Origin: Labilibaculum antarcticum
GTDB lineage: Bacteria; Bacteroidota; Bacteroidia; Bacteroidales; Marinifilaceae
DNA: 64,000 nt
Direction: 5' to 3'
NCBI RefSeq assembly: GCF_002356295.1
Contig: NZ_AP018042.1
Coordinates: 4,372,361-4,436,360 of the forward strand
Under the pieces are notes generated by a model, which saw only the letters and a program-made list of their open reading frames with translations, made no database searches and was not told the DNA's origin. Position numbers and translations under genes: made by a program. Within the stretch, counting starts at the first letter, position 1, and every line of letters begins with the position of its first letter. Positions 53,234 to 63,078 of this stretch are shown piece by piece.

Positions 53234-54102
53234 GTTGTTTATTAAATACACCAATTTGTTACTCAAAAATAAACTTCAAAAATACGACTTTATTGTAGTA
53301 ATAATGCACGAAATAGTATTTGTTAATTATGAAATATTATTTTTCATACTTTCGGCATTTGCAGTATTGTTAGAACTGGATTGATAAGATGACTGGATGA
53401 TTAAGATGATTGTAGGCTGCAATAATTTATGATTCCTTATTACTACGGTTTAAAATCGGTATTCTCCGGATCTGCATACCAAGCAAGGAATGCCGGTCAG
53501 CGGTTTTTTTTTAGCCTGACGTTGCTTCCGTACGCCCGCAAACTAAATATTCCCCGAAACAATCCACCAAGCGATTAAAAATATCAGGTGATTATTATTT
53601 TGTCGATTCGGGGTCTGAATTGCAAGAAATGAAAATGAAGCTAAAGCAAAAGATTAGAATATTTTAAATCCAGTTGGCTAAAGCCAAACTGCAATAGATA
53701 AACCCCCAACAAAGCATTTACTGAGATAAGGAGAAAAGCAAAGCATCTATTGCTTTGCTTTCAAGCAACTGATAACATGAAATTAATAAATAGGCTTTAG
53801 CCACATAAAATAAATGATATGAGTTGAGGATTTAGGGATAACATGCACAGAAAATCAGGCAGTACTTACCGAACTGAGTTTTGGACTAATCTATCAATTA
53901 GTTTACTGATATAAATTCCCTCCTGCTTTTTAAAAGACAACATTGTCCTTGATTTAGTTAATCCATAATGCCTTGTAAACAAAAACAAATGATAATCAGA
54001 TGACACAAAACACATGACAAGTCATGCATCGATGTTTATTTAGTATAGCATATCTTATTAAAAAAAATCTAAATTTATAGGCCTGCACACACTTGAACGA
54101 AA
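53234..54102. other. 869-bp gap with decayed repeats
   Basis: No gene seen. It has a TTATTATTTTGTCGATTCGGG motif related to those at about 48296, 49439 and 55951. A perfect 11-bp hairpin, AAAGCAAAGCA-TCTAT-TGCTTTGCTTT, spans 53735-53761. GGCTAAAGCC and GGCTTTAGCC occur near 53672 and 53794 as an inverted pair. The promoter of the MFS gene was not identified. Confidence 0.5.
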
Positions 54103-55494
54103 ATGATGATGGAACCGAATCGAAACTTGAATAAAACCATTCTGCTGGCTGTTACCATGGCATCCAATTTTTTGAATCCGCTAATGGGTGCTGCCGTTAA
54201 TGTCGCTTTACCCAGAATTGGGGCAGAGTTTTCGATGTCGGCCGTGGGTTTAAGTTGGGTGAGTATGTCCTTTTTGTTGGCTTCTTCGGTATTTTTAGTT
54301 CCTTTTGGTAAAATAAGCGACAATTGGGGACGTGTAAAAATGTTCTTGTACAGCAATGTATTATTTGGTTTTGCCACTTTATTTTGTGCCTTTTCTTTTT
54401 CTGCCGAAACATTACTAATTGGTCGTTTATTGCAGGGAATTGGCGCTGCAGGCATATTTGCCTCGAACATGGCCATTGTAATATCGGCTTTCGAACCACA
54501 CGAAAGAGGTAAAATGATTGGATTAAATGTGATGGCTGTTTACGTAGGTTTATCCATTGCTCCGGTTTTGGGTGGAATTATAACCGAATCGATGGGCTGG
54601 CGTTCCTTGTTCTTCCTTAATGCAGGAGCAGTCTTGTTAATCATACTGGCCGTAATTACAAAAATTAAAGCCGAATGGGCCGTTCCAAACAGTGCTAAAT
54701 TCGACTTTAAGGGCTGCTTGCTCTATATGTTTTCCGTTTCGGGATTGATGTATGGCTTTTCGCATTTACCAAAAACGGAAGCAATTTTATTCACTTTAGC
54801 GGGAATTATAGGTTTACTTATTTTTGTGAGGTACGAGTTAAAACACCCAAACCCGGTTTTCGAAATGCAGCTGTTCTTCAAAAACAAGTTGTTCGCTTAC
54901 TCCAATCTATCCGCTTTTATTAACTATGCCGCTACCTTTGCCATCACATTCGTTTTTAGTTTGTATTTGCAGTACGTGAAAGGCTTATCGCCCAAAGAGG
55001 CCGGTTTTATTTTAATTGCGCAACCCATAGTGATGGCCGTAGTTGCCTCCTTCTCAGGAAAATTGTCGGATACAAAAGACCCGCGTATTTTGGCATCCCT
55101 AGGCATGGGCATAAGTGCCGCAGGGCTGTTGATGCTCTGCTTTATCAGCAAAGAAACGCCCTATGCCTATATTGTTTTTGCTTTGGTGATTTTAGGATTT
55201 GGTTTTGGACTGTTTTCATCACCCAATACAAATTCAATTATGAGTTCGGTCGAAAAACGTTTTATAGGACTTGCATCGGCAACCGTTGCCACAATGCGAA
55301 CCACCGGGATGATGTTCAGCATGGCCGTTGCAGCCCTTTCGGTACATGTGTTTTTGGGCGATGCCAAAATTCATGCCGGTAATTTGGATTCATTCATGCT
55401 AAGCATGAGAGTGATTGTTATTGCCTTTACATTTTTGTGTGTGATCGGAATTTTCACTTCGCTGGTAGGCAGGCGAAAAGCTACCGATAAATAA
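54103..55494 (+). CDS. DHA2-type MFS drug/metabolite exporter
   Basis: A 463-residue inner-membrane transporter with about 14 hydrophobic segments. The N-half has the proton-antiporter signatures SNFLNPLMGAAVNVALPRIG (TM1) and GKISDNWGRVKMF (loop 2-3), then GRLLQGIGAAGI and APVLGGIITESMGWRSLFFLN, as in the EmrB/QacA group. It should expel hydrophobic or cationic compounds in exchange for protons. No adaptor gene is adjacent, so it probably works alone. Base composition looks somewhat higher in G+C than its surroundings, which might point to transfer. Confidence 0.9.
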   Translation: MMMEPNRNLNKTILLAVTMASNFLNPLMGAAVNVALPRIGAEFSMSAVGLSWVSMSFLLASSVFLVPFGKISDNWGRVKMFLYSNVLFGFATLFCAFSFSAETLLIGRLLQGIGAAGIFASNMAIVISAFEPHERGKMIGLNVMAVYVGLSIAPVLGGIITESMGWRSLFFLNAGAVLLIILAVITKIKAEWAVPNSAKFDFKGCLLYMFSVSGLMYGFSHLPKTEAILFTLAGIIGLLIFVRYELKHPNPVFEMQLFFKNKLFAYSNLSAFINYAATFAITFVFSLYLQYVKGLSPKEAGFILIAQPIVMAVVASFSGKLSDTKDPRILASLGMGISAAGLLMLCFISKETPYAYIVFALVILGFGFGLFSSPNTNSIMSSVEKRFIGLASATVATMRTTGMMFSMAVAALSVHVFLGDAKIHAGNLDSFMLSMRVIVIAFTFLCVIGIFTSLVGRRKATDK

Positions 55495-55630
55495 GTTTAT
55501 TTGTAAGTGGCACAAAAATTAGTAAACTTCAATTCATACCTGCCGGATCTCAAAGTTAAAAGGACTTTCCCTAAATTTGTGTCCCGTTACTTTTTACTGA
55601 TACAATTAAATCGCTTAGGCGATAATAAAA

Positions 55631-55832
55631 TTGGATCAATCGAAGAAACGAGAATTTAAAGGTGTCCAATTTGAGGTTTTGGCAACCAAAGAGAAATCTA
55701 TGGTGACCAAAATGAATTATAAAATCGGGTGATTCGTATTGCATTCCCGAAATTGCCGGGCATACTTGGGAAGTGATCACCGGAGGTGAGGTAATTGACG
55801 TATTTATTCCACTCCGATTTGACTATTTGTAA
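55631..55832 (+). pseudogene. Decayed cupin-domain protein
   Basis: A possible TTG start at 55631 opens DQSKKREFKGVQFEVLATKE and MVTKMNYKIG, then a TGA at 55730-55732. In another frame from about 55758 comes EIAGHTWEVITGGEVIDVF and a stop at 55830-55832. These are the two ends of a small cupin barrel with the middle (including the metal-binding HxH motif) missing and the frame shifted. Internal deletion of a once-functional gene is the simplest reading. Confidence 0.7.
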
Positions 55833-56109
55833 ATAGTGCGGGAATCAATTTTTAGCTTAGCTATTTGCGGAATCCGAACAGCGTCTAAGACCTGTATGCA
55901 TTTGAGATTTTTGGTTATTTCTCATTATTATTTTTTGCTAAGCAAGCTTTGTTTTGTAGATTCGGGGAGGGGATTTAATAAGTGTTCGTTACGGCTCGAT
56001 ATGGGGTGAAAGACACACTTTTTCAATCTCTATAAACGCCATTGTGTTTATCTATAAGTGGTTGCAATCACCCAAAAGATTGCCTATCTATTAAAAAATC
56101 AAAATTATT
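55833..56109. other. Intergenic remainder before the beta-propeller gene
   Basis: Contains the motif TTTTGTAGATTCGGGG near 55955, one of four related copies in the window, and an AAGACCTGTA motif near 55888 also seen near 63310. Nothing else recognised. The 55495-55630 stretch before the pseudogene is likewise empty. Confidence 0.4.
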
Positions 56110-57297
56110 ATGCGACTAAAAAGCTGTCCTTATATTGTTTTATTATTTCTTATTGTTTGTTTTTCAGCTTGTTCTAATAAAACAAATTCAAAAAAAAGTG
56201 AGCTTCACATTAGTTTGATTGATTCAACGAACCATTCAGCTCGATTGGTTTCCGTTCAAATTTTTAATGCGCATAGTAACTATTTTGCCTACGTAGCAGG
56301 AGAGACGAAGTCAACGGAGGTTTATACAATTAATGAACAAGGTAAATTAGACTTTTTGGAGCAACATCAAGTTGCGAGCAAAGCTGGGGGCATTAGAGCA
56401 TTGACAAATGTGAAAATTAACGATTCAAATCTTCTTATTTTAGGCAATAAAGCTGATAATTCTATTGAAGTTTACCGGATAGAAAACAACGGAAAGCTCG
56501 AGAAAATAAATTCTGTTTTTGATACCGATTCTACTTTTATCGATGAAACGGTTACCATCCACGATATTACGATAAATAATAGAACTTTTATTTATGCGGG
56601 AGGATTAGATAAGGGATTATCATGCTTCGAACTAAGCGAGAATGGAGCCTTACGTCCCATTCAGTCCATTGAAGATAATGATACACTGTTTCTTCATGGA
56701 ATTATAGGCATGTCGTCACTCGTTATAGATAACAAGACTTTTTTAATTACAGGCGCATTTTTTGATGGAGGAATAAGTTGTTTTCAAATCATGGAGAATG
56801 GACATCTAAAGAATGTTTCCAACCTAAAAGATGATAAGAACATGTTTCTAAATGGTACCTTCCCAGTGAATACCGTTCAGCTAGGCGATCAAAATTTTCT
56901 GCTGGTAGGGCATCGGCACAAGATCCATTACTCGGTTGATAATGCGGAAGAAGATTATCATGGTGATGGTATCAATGTATTTAAAGTGGATGCGCAAGGA
57001 CAAATAAAACTACATTCTTTGCTTAAGGATAATGAGGAGCTTCTATTGAAAGGGTCAACACGAATTGAAATACTCAAATCGGATGAAAATAGCGCATTCG
57101 TTTTTATCGGAACAAGAGACGACAAAGGAATTCAGATTTGCTCTTTACAGCAAGATGGTATTCTTAAACCAATTAAAACAATCGACTTGGGATATTCAAT
57201 ATACAATGGCATGACCCTTAAAAATATGTATGACAACTGGTATTTATTAGTTGGATCTTATGACAAAAATAAACTCGAAATGTATTCAATAAAATAG
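56110..57297 (+). CDS. Beta-propeller lipoprotein
   Basis: A 395-residue lipoprotein (lipobox FSAC, Cys21). The mature part shows seven or so repeats of about 50 residues, each with a strand, a turn and text like ENGKLEKINSV, ENGALRPIQSI, ENGHLKNVSNL, AQGQIKLHSLL, QDGILKPIKTI. This is the beta-propeller pattern of 6-phosphogluconolactonase-like (YbhE/lactonase) proteins. A periplasmic or surface location makes sugar-lactone hydrolysis possible but unproven. It is convergent with the regulator gene at 57328 and lies near secreted glycoside hydrolases. Confidence 0.7.
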   Translation: MRLKSCPYIVLLFLIVCFSACSNKTNSKKSELHISLIDSTNHSARLVSVQIFNAHSNYFAYVAGETKSTEVYTINEQGKLDFLEQHQVASKAGGIRALTNVKINDSNLLILGNKADNSIEVYRIENNGKLEKINSVFDTDSTFIDETVTIHDITINNRTFIYAGGLDKGLSCFELSENGALRPIQSIEDNDTLFLHGIIGMSSLVIDNKTFLITGAFFDGGISCFQIMENGHLKNVSNLKDDKNMFLNGTFPVNTVQLGDQNFLLVGHRHKIHYSVDNAEEDYHGDGINVFKVDAQGQIKLHSLLKDNEELLLKGSTRIEILKSDENSAFVFIGTRDDKGIQICSLQQDGILKPIKTIDLGYSIYNGMTLKNMYDNWYLLVGSYDKNKLEMYSIK

Positions 57298-57327
57298 GTT
57301 TAGTAAATTGTTGCTTGATGATACGCT

Positions 57328-58503
57328 TTACTCAATTATTTCTAACTCAATCAACTTACAACTTATATCGGTTCGCTGAAGGCCGCTAACTTCAAACAAG
57401 GCATTAAAATGATTTGTGTCTTTGGTTAATCCATCGCAAAATTTCGAAAGCCATTTTTTATCCGTAAACTTTCTTAAGGTCGCCATTACACCAATATCGT
57501 TATTGGATACAAAATAGATGGCTTTTTTACTGGGACTTATAGATGTGTAGGAAACCATTGCATACTCAATCTTACCATTCTCGCCGTATTTGGTATCAAA
57601 TACCTTCACGGTATCTTTAGTTTCATACTTGAAACCATCCAGGTAAGTTGTAAATGCTTTGCTATTTTTTAGAAACAAAGATTTCGATAAGTTCATTGTT
57701 TTAAACTGACCAACAAATACAATGTTATTTTCCCGGACATCATCATAAGAAAGTTCGCTTTCTAATTGTAAAGTATAATCCGTTTTATTCGAATCGAACC
57801 ACTGAGTCAGCCTTTTTACAGAATAGGGAGCCATCTTTGATAATAGCGTATAATCGTTGGGTTTTAGATGTTTTTCAGGATGTTTCTGGGTATAAGTAAA
57901 GAAATCATCAGCGTTATTTATTTCCGGATAAGCAACGCCATGCATTTCACCATCGGAATAGATTTCGTCTACAATGTATTGGTCCGATACGATCACCATA
58001 TTAGTCGCCATCTTTTCAAAAAATGCTTTCCAAATGTTTGAAGGGGTATTCATTTGATTGATTATCACCAATGAAGCTGCCAAGACTGTAAAGGCAATAA
58101 TACCTGCAAGCTTAAGAGCTTTTAGGGGAATCTTTATACTAATATCTGTATTCTTTTTAAGTTGATGATATTTATTCGAAGGAATAAAACTAAGATTATA
58201 TTGCCCTTTCTTTATCTCAAATATAACGCTTTCGCGGATGTCCGCCTCAGCATAATACGCGGCAAGTTTTTTTCGTAGTTTATACATGTACGAACGTACG
58301 GTACCATCATTTTTATCATCAAGGTAATTTTTTCCGAAAAGGTCTGTTCCAATGGTAAACTCTTTTAGTTCTTCGCCGCTAAGCGCTTTTTCAACCAAGT
58401 ACTCAAGTAAACGCGTATAAATAGATGAATTGGCAAACAATGGGTGACTGCAAATTCTTTTCAAAGCATTCTCAATGGCTTTTTGATCTTTTTCGTAAAT
58501 CAT
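57328..58503 (-). CDS. Membrane-anchored winged-helix regulator
   Basis: About 391 residues from ATG 58503. Residues about 10-115 match a winged-helix domain seen in many Acidobacteria regulators (HPLFANSSIYTRLLEYLVEKAL, KEFTIGTDLFGKNY, DGTVRSYMYKLRKKLAAYY, KKGQYNLSF). A membrane helix at about 130-148 (LAGIIAFTVLAASLVIINQM) leads to a roughly 240-residue periplasmic part with no known domain. The layout resembles ToxR-type one-component regulators that sense outside the cell. It is divergent from the GH2 gene with about 240 nt between starts, so control of the GH2-GH30 pair is likely. Confidence 0.7.
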   Translation of the reverse strand: MIYEKDQKAIENALKRICSHPLFANSSIYTRLLEYLVEKALSGEELKEFTIGTDLFGKNYLDDKNDGTVRSYMYKLRKKLAAYYAEADIRESVIFEIKKGQYNLSFIPSNKYHQLKKNTDISIKIPLKALKLAGIIAFTVLAASLVIINQMNTPSNIWKAFFEKMATNMVIVSDQYIVDEIYSDGEMHGVAYPEINNADDFFTYTQKHPEKHLKPNDYTLLSKMAPYSVKRLTQWFDSNKTDYTLQLESELSYDDVRENNIVFVGQFKTMNLSKSLFLKNSKAFTTYLDGFKYETKDTVKVFDTKYGENGKIEYAMVSYTSISPSKKAIYFVSNNDIGVMATLRKFTDKKWLSKFCDGLTKDTNHFNALFEVSGLQRTDISCKLIELEIIE

Positions 58504-58740
58504 ATGCTCAAAAATAACCCATATTTTGCACATAAGAAAGCATATGAGCCTATTGATTTGTACTCATTGTGTATAAAGTGTGAATTGTGAAATCTCAGAG
58601 GGGTAATTAAGTAATTGCCTTGTAATCAGTTTGTAATAGTGTAATTTTAACCGTTAAAATCACAGTGGCGGCTACCGTTTTAGAACTCTATTGCATCGAG
58701 AAAGTCAGAATTTCCTGCTATCCTTGTTATAAATATTAAA

Positions 58741-61605
58741 ATGGAAGGAATGAACTATAAAATCTTAACAATTTTCATCTTGCTATCCAGCGCCGTGAGT
58801 GGGGCAAATCTGCCTACTGGTTATCCTGCAACAAGCAGAACAAAGCAGAACATCAATCTGGATTGGAAATTCTCCAAAATGCCAAAAGCAGAAATCCCCG
58901 CTGCCATTAATTTTGATGATAGTGGCTGGAAAATGGTCTGCATTCCGCACAATCCCGACCCCCTTTCTTTGTCCTTAGACAGTGTAACAGAGCATTGGAG
59001 TCAGAAAGAATTTTTACGAGACCATAACTGGTACAGAAAACAATTATACATTGAATTGGAAGCCAACGAAAAAGCCTTTATCGAATTCGAAGGGGTGCAT
59101 AATGCTACTGAGCTTTGGGTAAACGGAAAATTGGTTGGCCGATACGCTGTTAATGGCTATATCCCGCACCATTTTGATATTACTGATTTTGTGAACTCCG
59201 GAGAAGTAAACACGATTGCCATCGACGCGGATAATAGTTTTGATGCCACAATAGCTCCCGACCCCGATGAAACAGACTATGTGAAATGGGCCGGCATTTA
59301 TCGGGACGTATATTTGGTAAAGACCAATAAGCTACACGTAAATTTCAATTGGGAGGATTTTGATGCTGGGGTTCACATCACAACGCCTTCTGTAAAAAAG
59401 GAAAATGGTACGGTATCGGTAAAGACTACCGTTTTAAATGAATACGAAAAGGATGCAGATTGCCGAATCGAAACCATGATTGTGGATGCTGATGGTTATG
59501 TGCTAAAAAAAATAGAATCAAGTTCTAAAATAAAGGGCGGTCACAAAAACACATTCCGACAGACTACCGAGATTACCGATAATTATCATCTTTGGTCGCC
59601 TGATAATCCATACTTATATAGAGCAGTTTCGGTAATTTATTTGAATGATAAGCCGGTTGATTTTGTGGAGAATAAATTCGGATTCCGTTCCATTGAATTG
59701 GTCGATGGACAAGGACTTCTGCTAAACGGGAAACCCTTTTTTATGCTAGGGGTAAATCGCCACCAGAATTATCCACATATTGGTGATGCTGTGCCTAACT
59801 CGATGCATTACGAAGCGGCTTTGCGTTACAAGCAAGCGGGCATTAATGCGATCCGACTTTCACATTATCCGCAAGACAATTCCTTTATCGAAGCCTGTGA
59901 TGAACTCGGAATTGTGCTTTATGAAGAAGCTTCCTCGTGGATACAATGGAAACAAGGAGAATGGATGAATAAACTAGAACAATCACTGCGTGTGATGGTC
60001 CGAAATCACCGAAATCATCCTTCCATCATTATCTGGGGAGCTGGAATCAATCATCGGGGCCCAGTGCCGCAATTGAATAATGCTGCAAAAGAAGAAGATC
60101 CATTTCGTTTAACAGCAAGTGCTTCCAGTCCTTGGTGTGGTACTAAAAATGCGGGTGTTACAGATATTTACGCCACCATGGACTACCGCAGAACCGATTG
60201 GCCCGAAGGTGATTTTTGCCTGCTGATGGAACATGGCTACTCGAATAATAGTCTGGCTAATCAGCACCATATTTCACGATACAAAAAACGGAATAATAAC
60301 ATTGGAGCCCTGTTGTGGGTTGGGGCCGATTACAACCACATGCGTCCTACCGAAAAGCAGCACGATATGTTTACGGAGTATGGATTGCAAACCGCTTACC
60401 GTGTTCCCCGTCCTGCATATTATTGGTATGTGTCTGAACTTACAGATGCTCCCTATGTGCACATTACCGATCAATCGGTTTATAAAAATCAGAAAATACA
60501 TGTATACAGCAATGCTTCTGAAGTTGCCCTCTATGCCAACGATAAATTAATTGCGGTTCAAAGGGCTGATAATGATCCTTTGCGAATTCGGAATGCACAT
60601 CCTTCGTTTACCTTTCATTACAACTGGACCCAGGAGAAATTGACTGCAAAAGCTTTGAATAGGGGGAAAGTGGAGGCGACGCATTTCCGGACTAAAGCCG
60701 GCGAAGCTTATGCCCTGAAATTGGCTGTGGATAATCCGGATATTCCTCTGGAATCAGGAGGTTCAGATCTGAAAATGATTCGTGCTTATGTGGTAGATAA
60801 AAACGGTGAAGTTATTACTGATGCTGACCTAAAAGTGCATTTCGAGGCAACAGGTGCTGGTACTGTTTTTTATGCCGATAAACCCTATGTGCAAAATATG
60901 CAGACCTACCATGGAGCTGCAAGCATTTATTTGAAAGGAAATGCGACAGCTGGCGAAGTAAAAATAAAAGCTTCATTGGGAAAACTTAAAACGGCTTCTT
61001 TAGCACTTCATACAATTCCATACCAATCGGATGAAATTGCAAATTACGCTGCTGCCATTTATGATTATCCAATCTACAAAATAGACATTCAAACAGAAGG
61101 GCAGTTGTCTCAATTTGGTTGGAGAGTTGAAAAGGGTGGAGATAAGGATGAGTTCTCATTTCAAACGGGTAAATGTACTTTTTCGGTACAGGCAGATTCC
61201 AATTTGAAATGGCGCAAAGGCACCAATACAATCTTGGGAAACCTGGGATATATGGCTTGCGATGGTGTGTATGTTGAATCAGGAAAACTCAAGCTTATTT
61301 TAAGCGGTTTGCCAAAGGGGAAGTATGTTTTAAAGACTTATCATCACTCATTTCAGGATGTGAAAAAGCTTTTCCCATATAACCTGAAAGTGGAGCGAAA
61401 AGATGCAAAGGGAGAATTTACATATACCTCCGATGATGAGGCCGTGGGAATGTACGATGCAAACGACATTGGAGAAAGAAAGCCCATATCGGTGACCAAT
61501 TATATCGATAGTGATGGTGTAAATTCGGTTACGATTACTTTCGAAACCGATAAAGAAAATGCAGCCACCTGGCTAAACGGATTAGAATTTAAACAGATTA
61601 AGTAA
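58741..61605 (+). CDS. Glycoside hydrolase family 2 protein with an atypical active site
   Basis: A 954-residue secreted protein (signal peptide residues 1-21). Order: N-terminal jelly roll (NWYRKQLYIELEANEKAFIEFEG, 55-195), immunoglobulin-like domain (200-310), TIM barrel (FFMLGVNRHQNYPHIGD, 320-560), then beta-rich C-terminal domains (to 954). At the usual GH2 acid/base site, where WSxGNE is expected, it has WGAGINHRG with Asn437-His438. The expected nucleophile is present at Glu497 (LLMEHGYS). It may be a divergent subfamily, use another acid, or be a binding protein. It leads a two-gene operon with GH30. Confidence 0.85.
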   Translation: MEGMNYKILTIFILLSSAVSGANLPTGYPATSRTKQNINLDWKFSKMPKAEIPAAINFDDSGWKMVCIPHNPDPLSLSLDSVTEHWSQKEFLRDHNWYRKQLYIELEANEKAFIEFEGVHNATELWVNGKLVGRYAVNGYIPHHFDITDFVNSGEVNTIAIDADNSFDATIAPDPDETDYVKWAGIYRDVYLVKTNKLHVNFNWEDFDAGVHITTPSVKKENGTVSVKTTVLNEYEKDADCRIETMIVDADGYVLKKIESSSKIKGGHKNTFRQTTEITDNYHLWSPDNPYLYRAVSVIYLNDKPVDFVENKFGFRSIELVDGQGLLLNGKPFFMLGVNRHQNYPHIGDAVPNSMHYEAALRYKQAGINAIRLSHYPQDNSFIEACDELGIVLYEEASSWIQWKQGEWMNKLEQSLRVMVRNHRNHPSIIIWGAGINHRGPVPQLNNAAKEEDPFRLTASASSPWCGTKNAGVTDIYATMDYRRTDWPEGDFCLLMEHGYSNNSLANQHHISRYKKRNNNIGALLWVGADYNHMRPTEKQHDMFTEYGLQTAYRVPRPAYYWYVSELTDAPYVHITDQSVYKNQKIHVYSNASEVALYANDKLIAVQRADNDPLRIRNAHPSFTFHYNWTQEKLTAKALNRGKVEATHFRTKAGEAYALKLAVDNPDIPLESGGSDLKMIRAYVVDKNGEVITDADLKVHFEATGAGTVFYADKPYVQNMQTYHGAASIYLKGNATAGEVKIKASLGKLKTASLALHTIPYQSDEIANYAAAIYDYPIYKIDIQTEGQLSQFGWRVEKGGDKDEFSFQTGKCTFSVQADSNLKWRKGTNTILGNLGYMACDGVYVESGKLKLILSGLPKGKYVLKTYHHSFQDVKKLFPYNLKVERKDAKGEFTYTSDDEAVGMYDANDIGERKPISVTNYIDSDGVNSVTITFETDKENAATWLNGLEFKQIK

Positions 61606-61624
61606 TTTATTAAAGACAGATACG

Positions 61625-63022
61625 ATGCGCATACTAAAAACAATAGCAATTGCTTTATTATTGTTTCCCAATTCGATTAATGCTCAGCAAAAATTGGATG
61701 TAAAGCTCTGGGCTGTGCAGCTTGAGCAGGGAAAAGCGTCTCCTTTGTATGAAGTGAAAACGGATGCTTCGATTGATAAGGTGGAATGGAAAAATCATAT
61801 TTTCATTCAACCGGAGGTGACATTTCAGAAAATAGAAGGTATTGGAGGCGCTTTTAACGAAATTGGCGGACAGGCGCTATTGAGTTTGAATAAGGAGCAA
61901 CAGCAAGAAGTTATGCATCATTTATTTTCAAACGACGATGCCGGATTTACTTTTTGCCGCACTGCCATTGGTGCCAGCGATTTTGGATTGGATGCTTACA
62001 GTTATTCTGAGCTTGCCGATGATTATAAAATGGAACATTTTTCTATTGACAGGGATAACAAATATGTATTGCCTTACATTAAAAGTGCATTGGAAGTAAA
62101 TCCAAATCTAAGCCTTTTTGCTTCTCCATGGAGTCCTCCGGGCTGGATGAAAGAAAGTGGTGAAATGGAAGGTTTACGTGGAAAACCAAATAAATTAATA
62201 AATGAGCCTAAGGTCTATAAAGCCTATGCAAAATACTTTGTGAAATATCTTCAGGAGTATGAAGATCAGGGTGTAAGAATAAATCGGATCTGTATTCAAA
62301 ACGAAAACGATGCGGATACCAAATATCCTAGCTGCGTATTTCCTGCAAAAGAAATGCTTTCTTTTGCCAATAATTATTTGTTTCCCGCATTTGAAAAAAA
62401 CAAAATCACGACTAAAGTTTATGCCGGAACGTTTAGGGCGGTCAATAAAATGGATTTATTGGATTTCGCGAAATGCCAGAATACCCAAAAGATTGAAGGG
62501 GTAGGAATACAGTATACAGATTCCCGGTTCATAGCCGATGCAAAAGCACTTCAACCTAAGCTAAAAATATTTCATACCGAAGGGCATTGTTACAATGGTG
62601 AAAATTCTGCAGAACAGGCGATGCACCGTTTAGAAGAAGTGGCCGGTTACATAAATAGTGGCAGTACTACTTTTACCTATTGGAATATGATATTGAACGA
62701 AACAACGAAAAGTGGCTGGGACTGGCCCCAAAATTCACTCATCAATATTAATCGTGAAACGGGTGACGTTCAGTATAATCCTGACTTTAATGCCATGTAC
62801 ATCATAAGTAGGTTTATAAAACCTGGTGATGTGCGAATTGCTTCTGTTACCAGAGGAAAGTATCCAATGATTTCTGTTAAATCACCCGATGGCAGTATTA
62901 AAGTAGTCATCCAAAACACCAACACGGAAGAAAAAACCTTTGAAATTCTTATTGAAAATCAAGAGGTGAAGGTGAACATACCGGCAAATACTATAACTGC
63001 TGTTGTAATTAAAGAAGAATAG
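61625..63022 (+). CDS. Secreted glycoside hydrolase family 30 enzyme
   Basis: A 465-residue secreted enzyme (signal ending SINAQ). The TIM barrel and flanking beta domain match GH30 glucosylceramidase/beta-1,6-glucanase proteins: EGIGGAFNEIGG near 75, SLFASPWSPPGWMKESG near 165, acid/base Glu227 in IQNEND, nucleophile Glu319 in FHTEGHCYNG, and a C-terminal beta-domain (IKVVIQNTNTEEKTFEI). It retains anomeric configuration when cutting beta-linked glucose, xylose or related residues. It lies 19 nt after GH2 and shares its regulation. No SusC/SusD pair is in view. Confidence 0.93.
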   Translation: MRILKTIAIALLLFPNSINAQQKLDVKLWAVQLEQGKASPLYEVKTDASIDKVEWKNHIFIQPEVTFQKIEGIGGAFNEIGGQALLSLNKEQQQEVMHHLFSNDDAGFTFCRTAIGASDFGLDAYSYSELADDYKMEHFSIDRDNKYVLPYIKSALEVNPNLSLFASPWSPPGWMKESGEMEGLRGKPNKLINEPKVYKAYAKYFVKYLQEYEDQGVRINRICIQNENDADTKYPSCVFPAKEMLSFANNYLFPAFEKNKITTKVYAGTFRAVNKMDLLDFAKCQNTQKIEGVGIQYTDSRFIADAKALQPKLKIFHTEGHCYNGENSAEQAMHRLEEVAGYINSGSTTFTYWNMILNETTKSGWDWPQNSLININRETGDVQYNPDFNAMYIISRFIKPGDVRIASVTRGKYPMISVKSPDGSIKVVIQNTNTEEKTFEILIENQEVKVNIPANTITAVVIKEE

Positions 63023-63054
63023 TAATCACTTCAATAGTGTACCGAAAATGAATT

Positions 63055-63078
63055 AAAGACCCCGATGGGTCTTTTTTT
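63055..63078 (+). terminator. Terminator after the GH30 gene
   Basis: AAAGACCC-CGAT-GGGTCTTTTTTT, 32 nt past the stop. Confidence 0.9.

Noticed and set aside
53735-53761. Perfect 11-bp hairpin considered as a terminator for an unseen gene.
   Set aside because: No gene on either strand ends nearby, so it is recorded only as part of the repetitive gap.
56110-63022. A classical polysaccharide utilisation locus.
   Set aside because: GH2 and GH30 plus a regulator and lipoprotein are present, but no SusC/SusD pair or hybrid two-component regulator was seen in the window.
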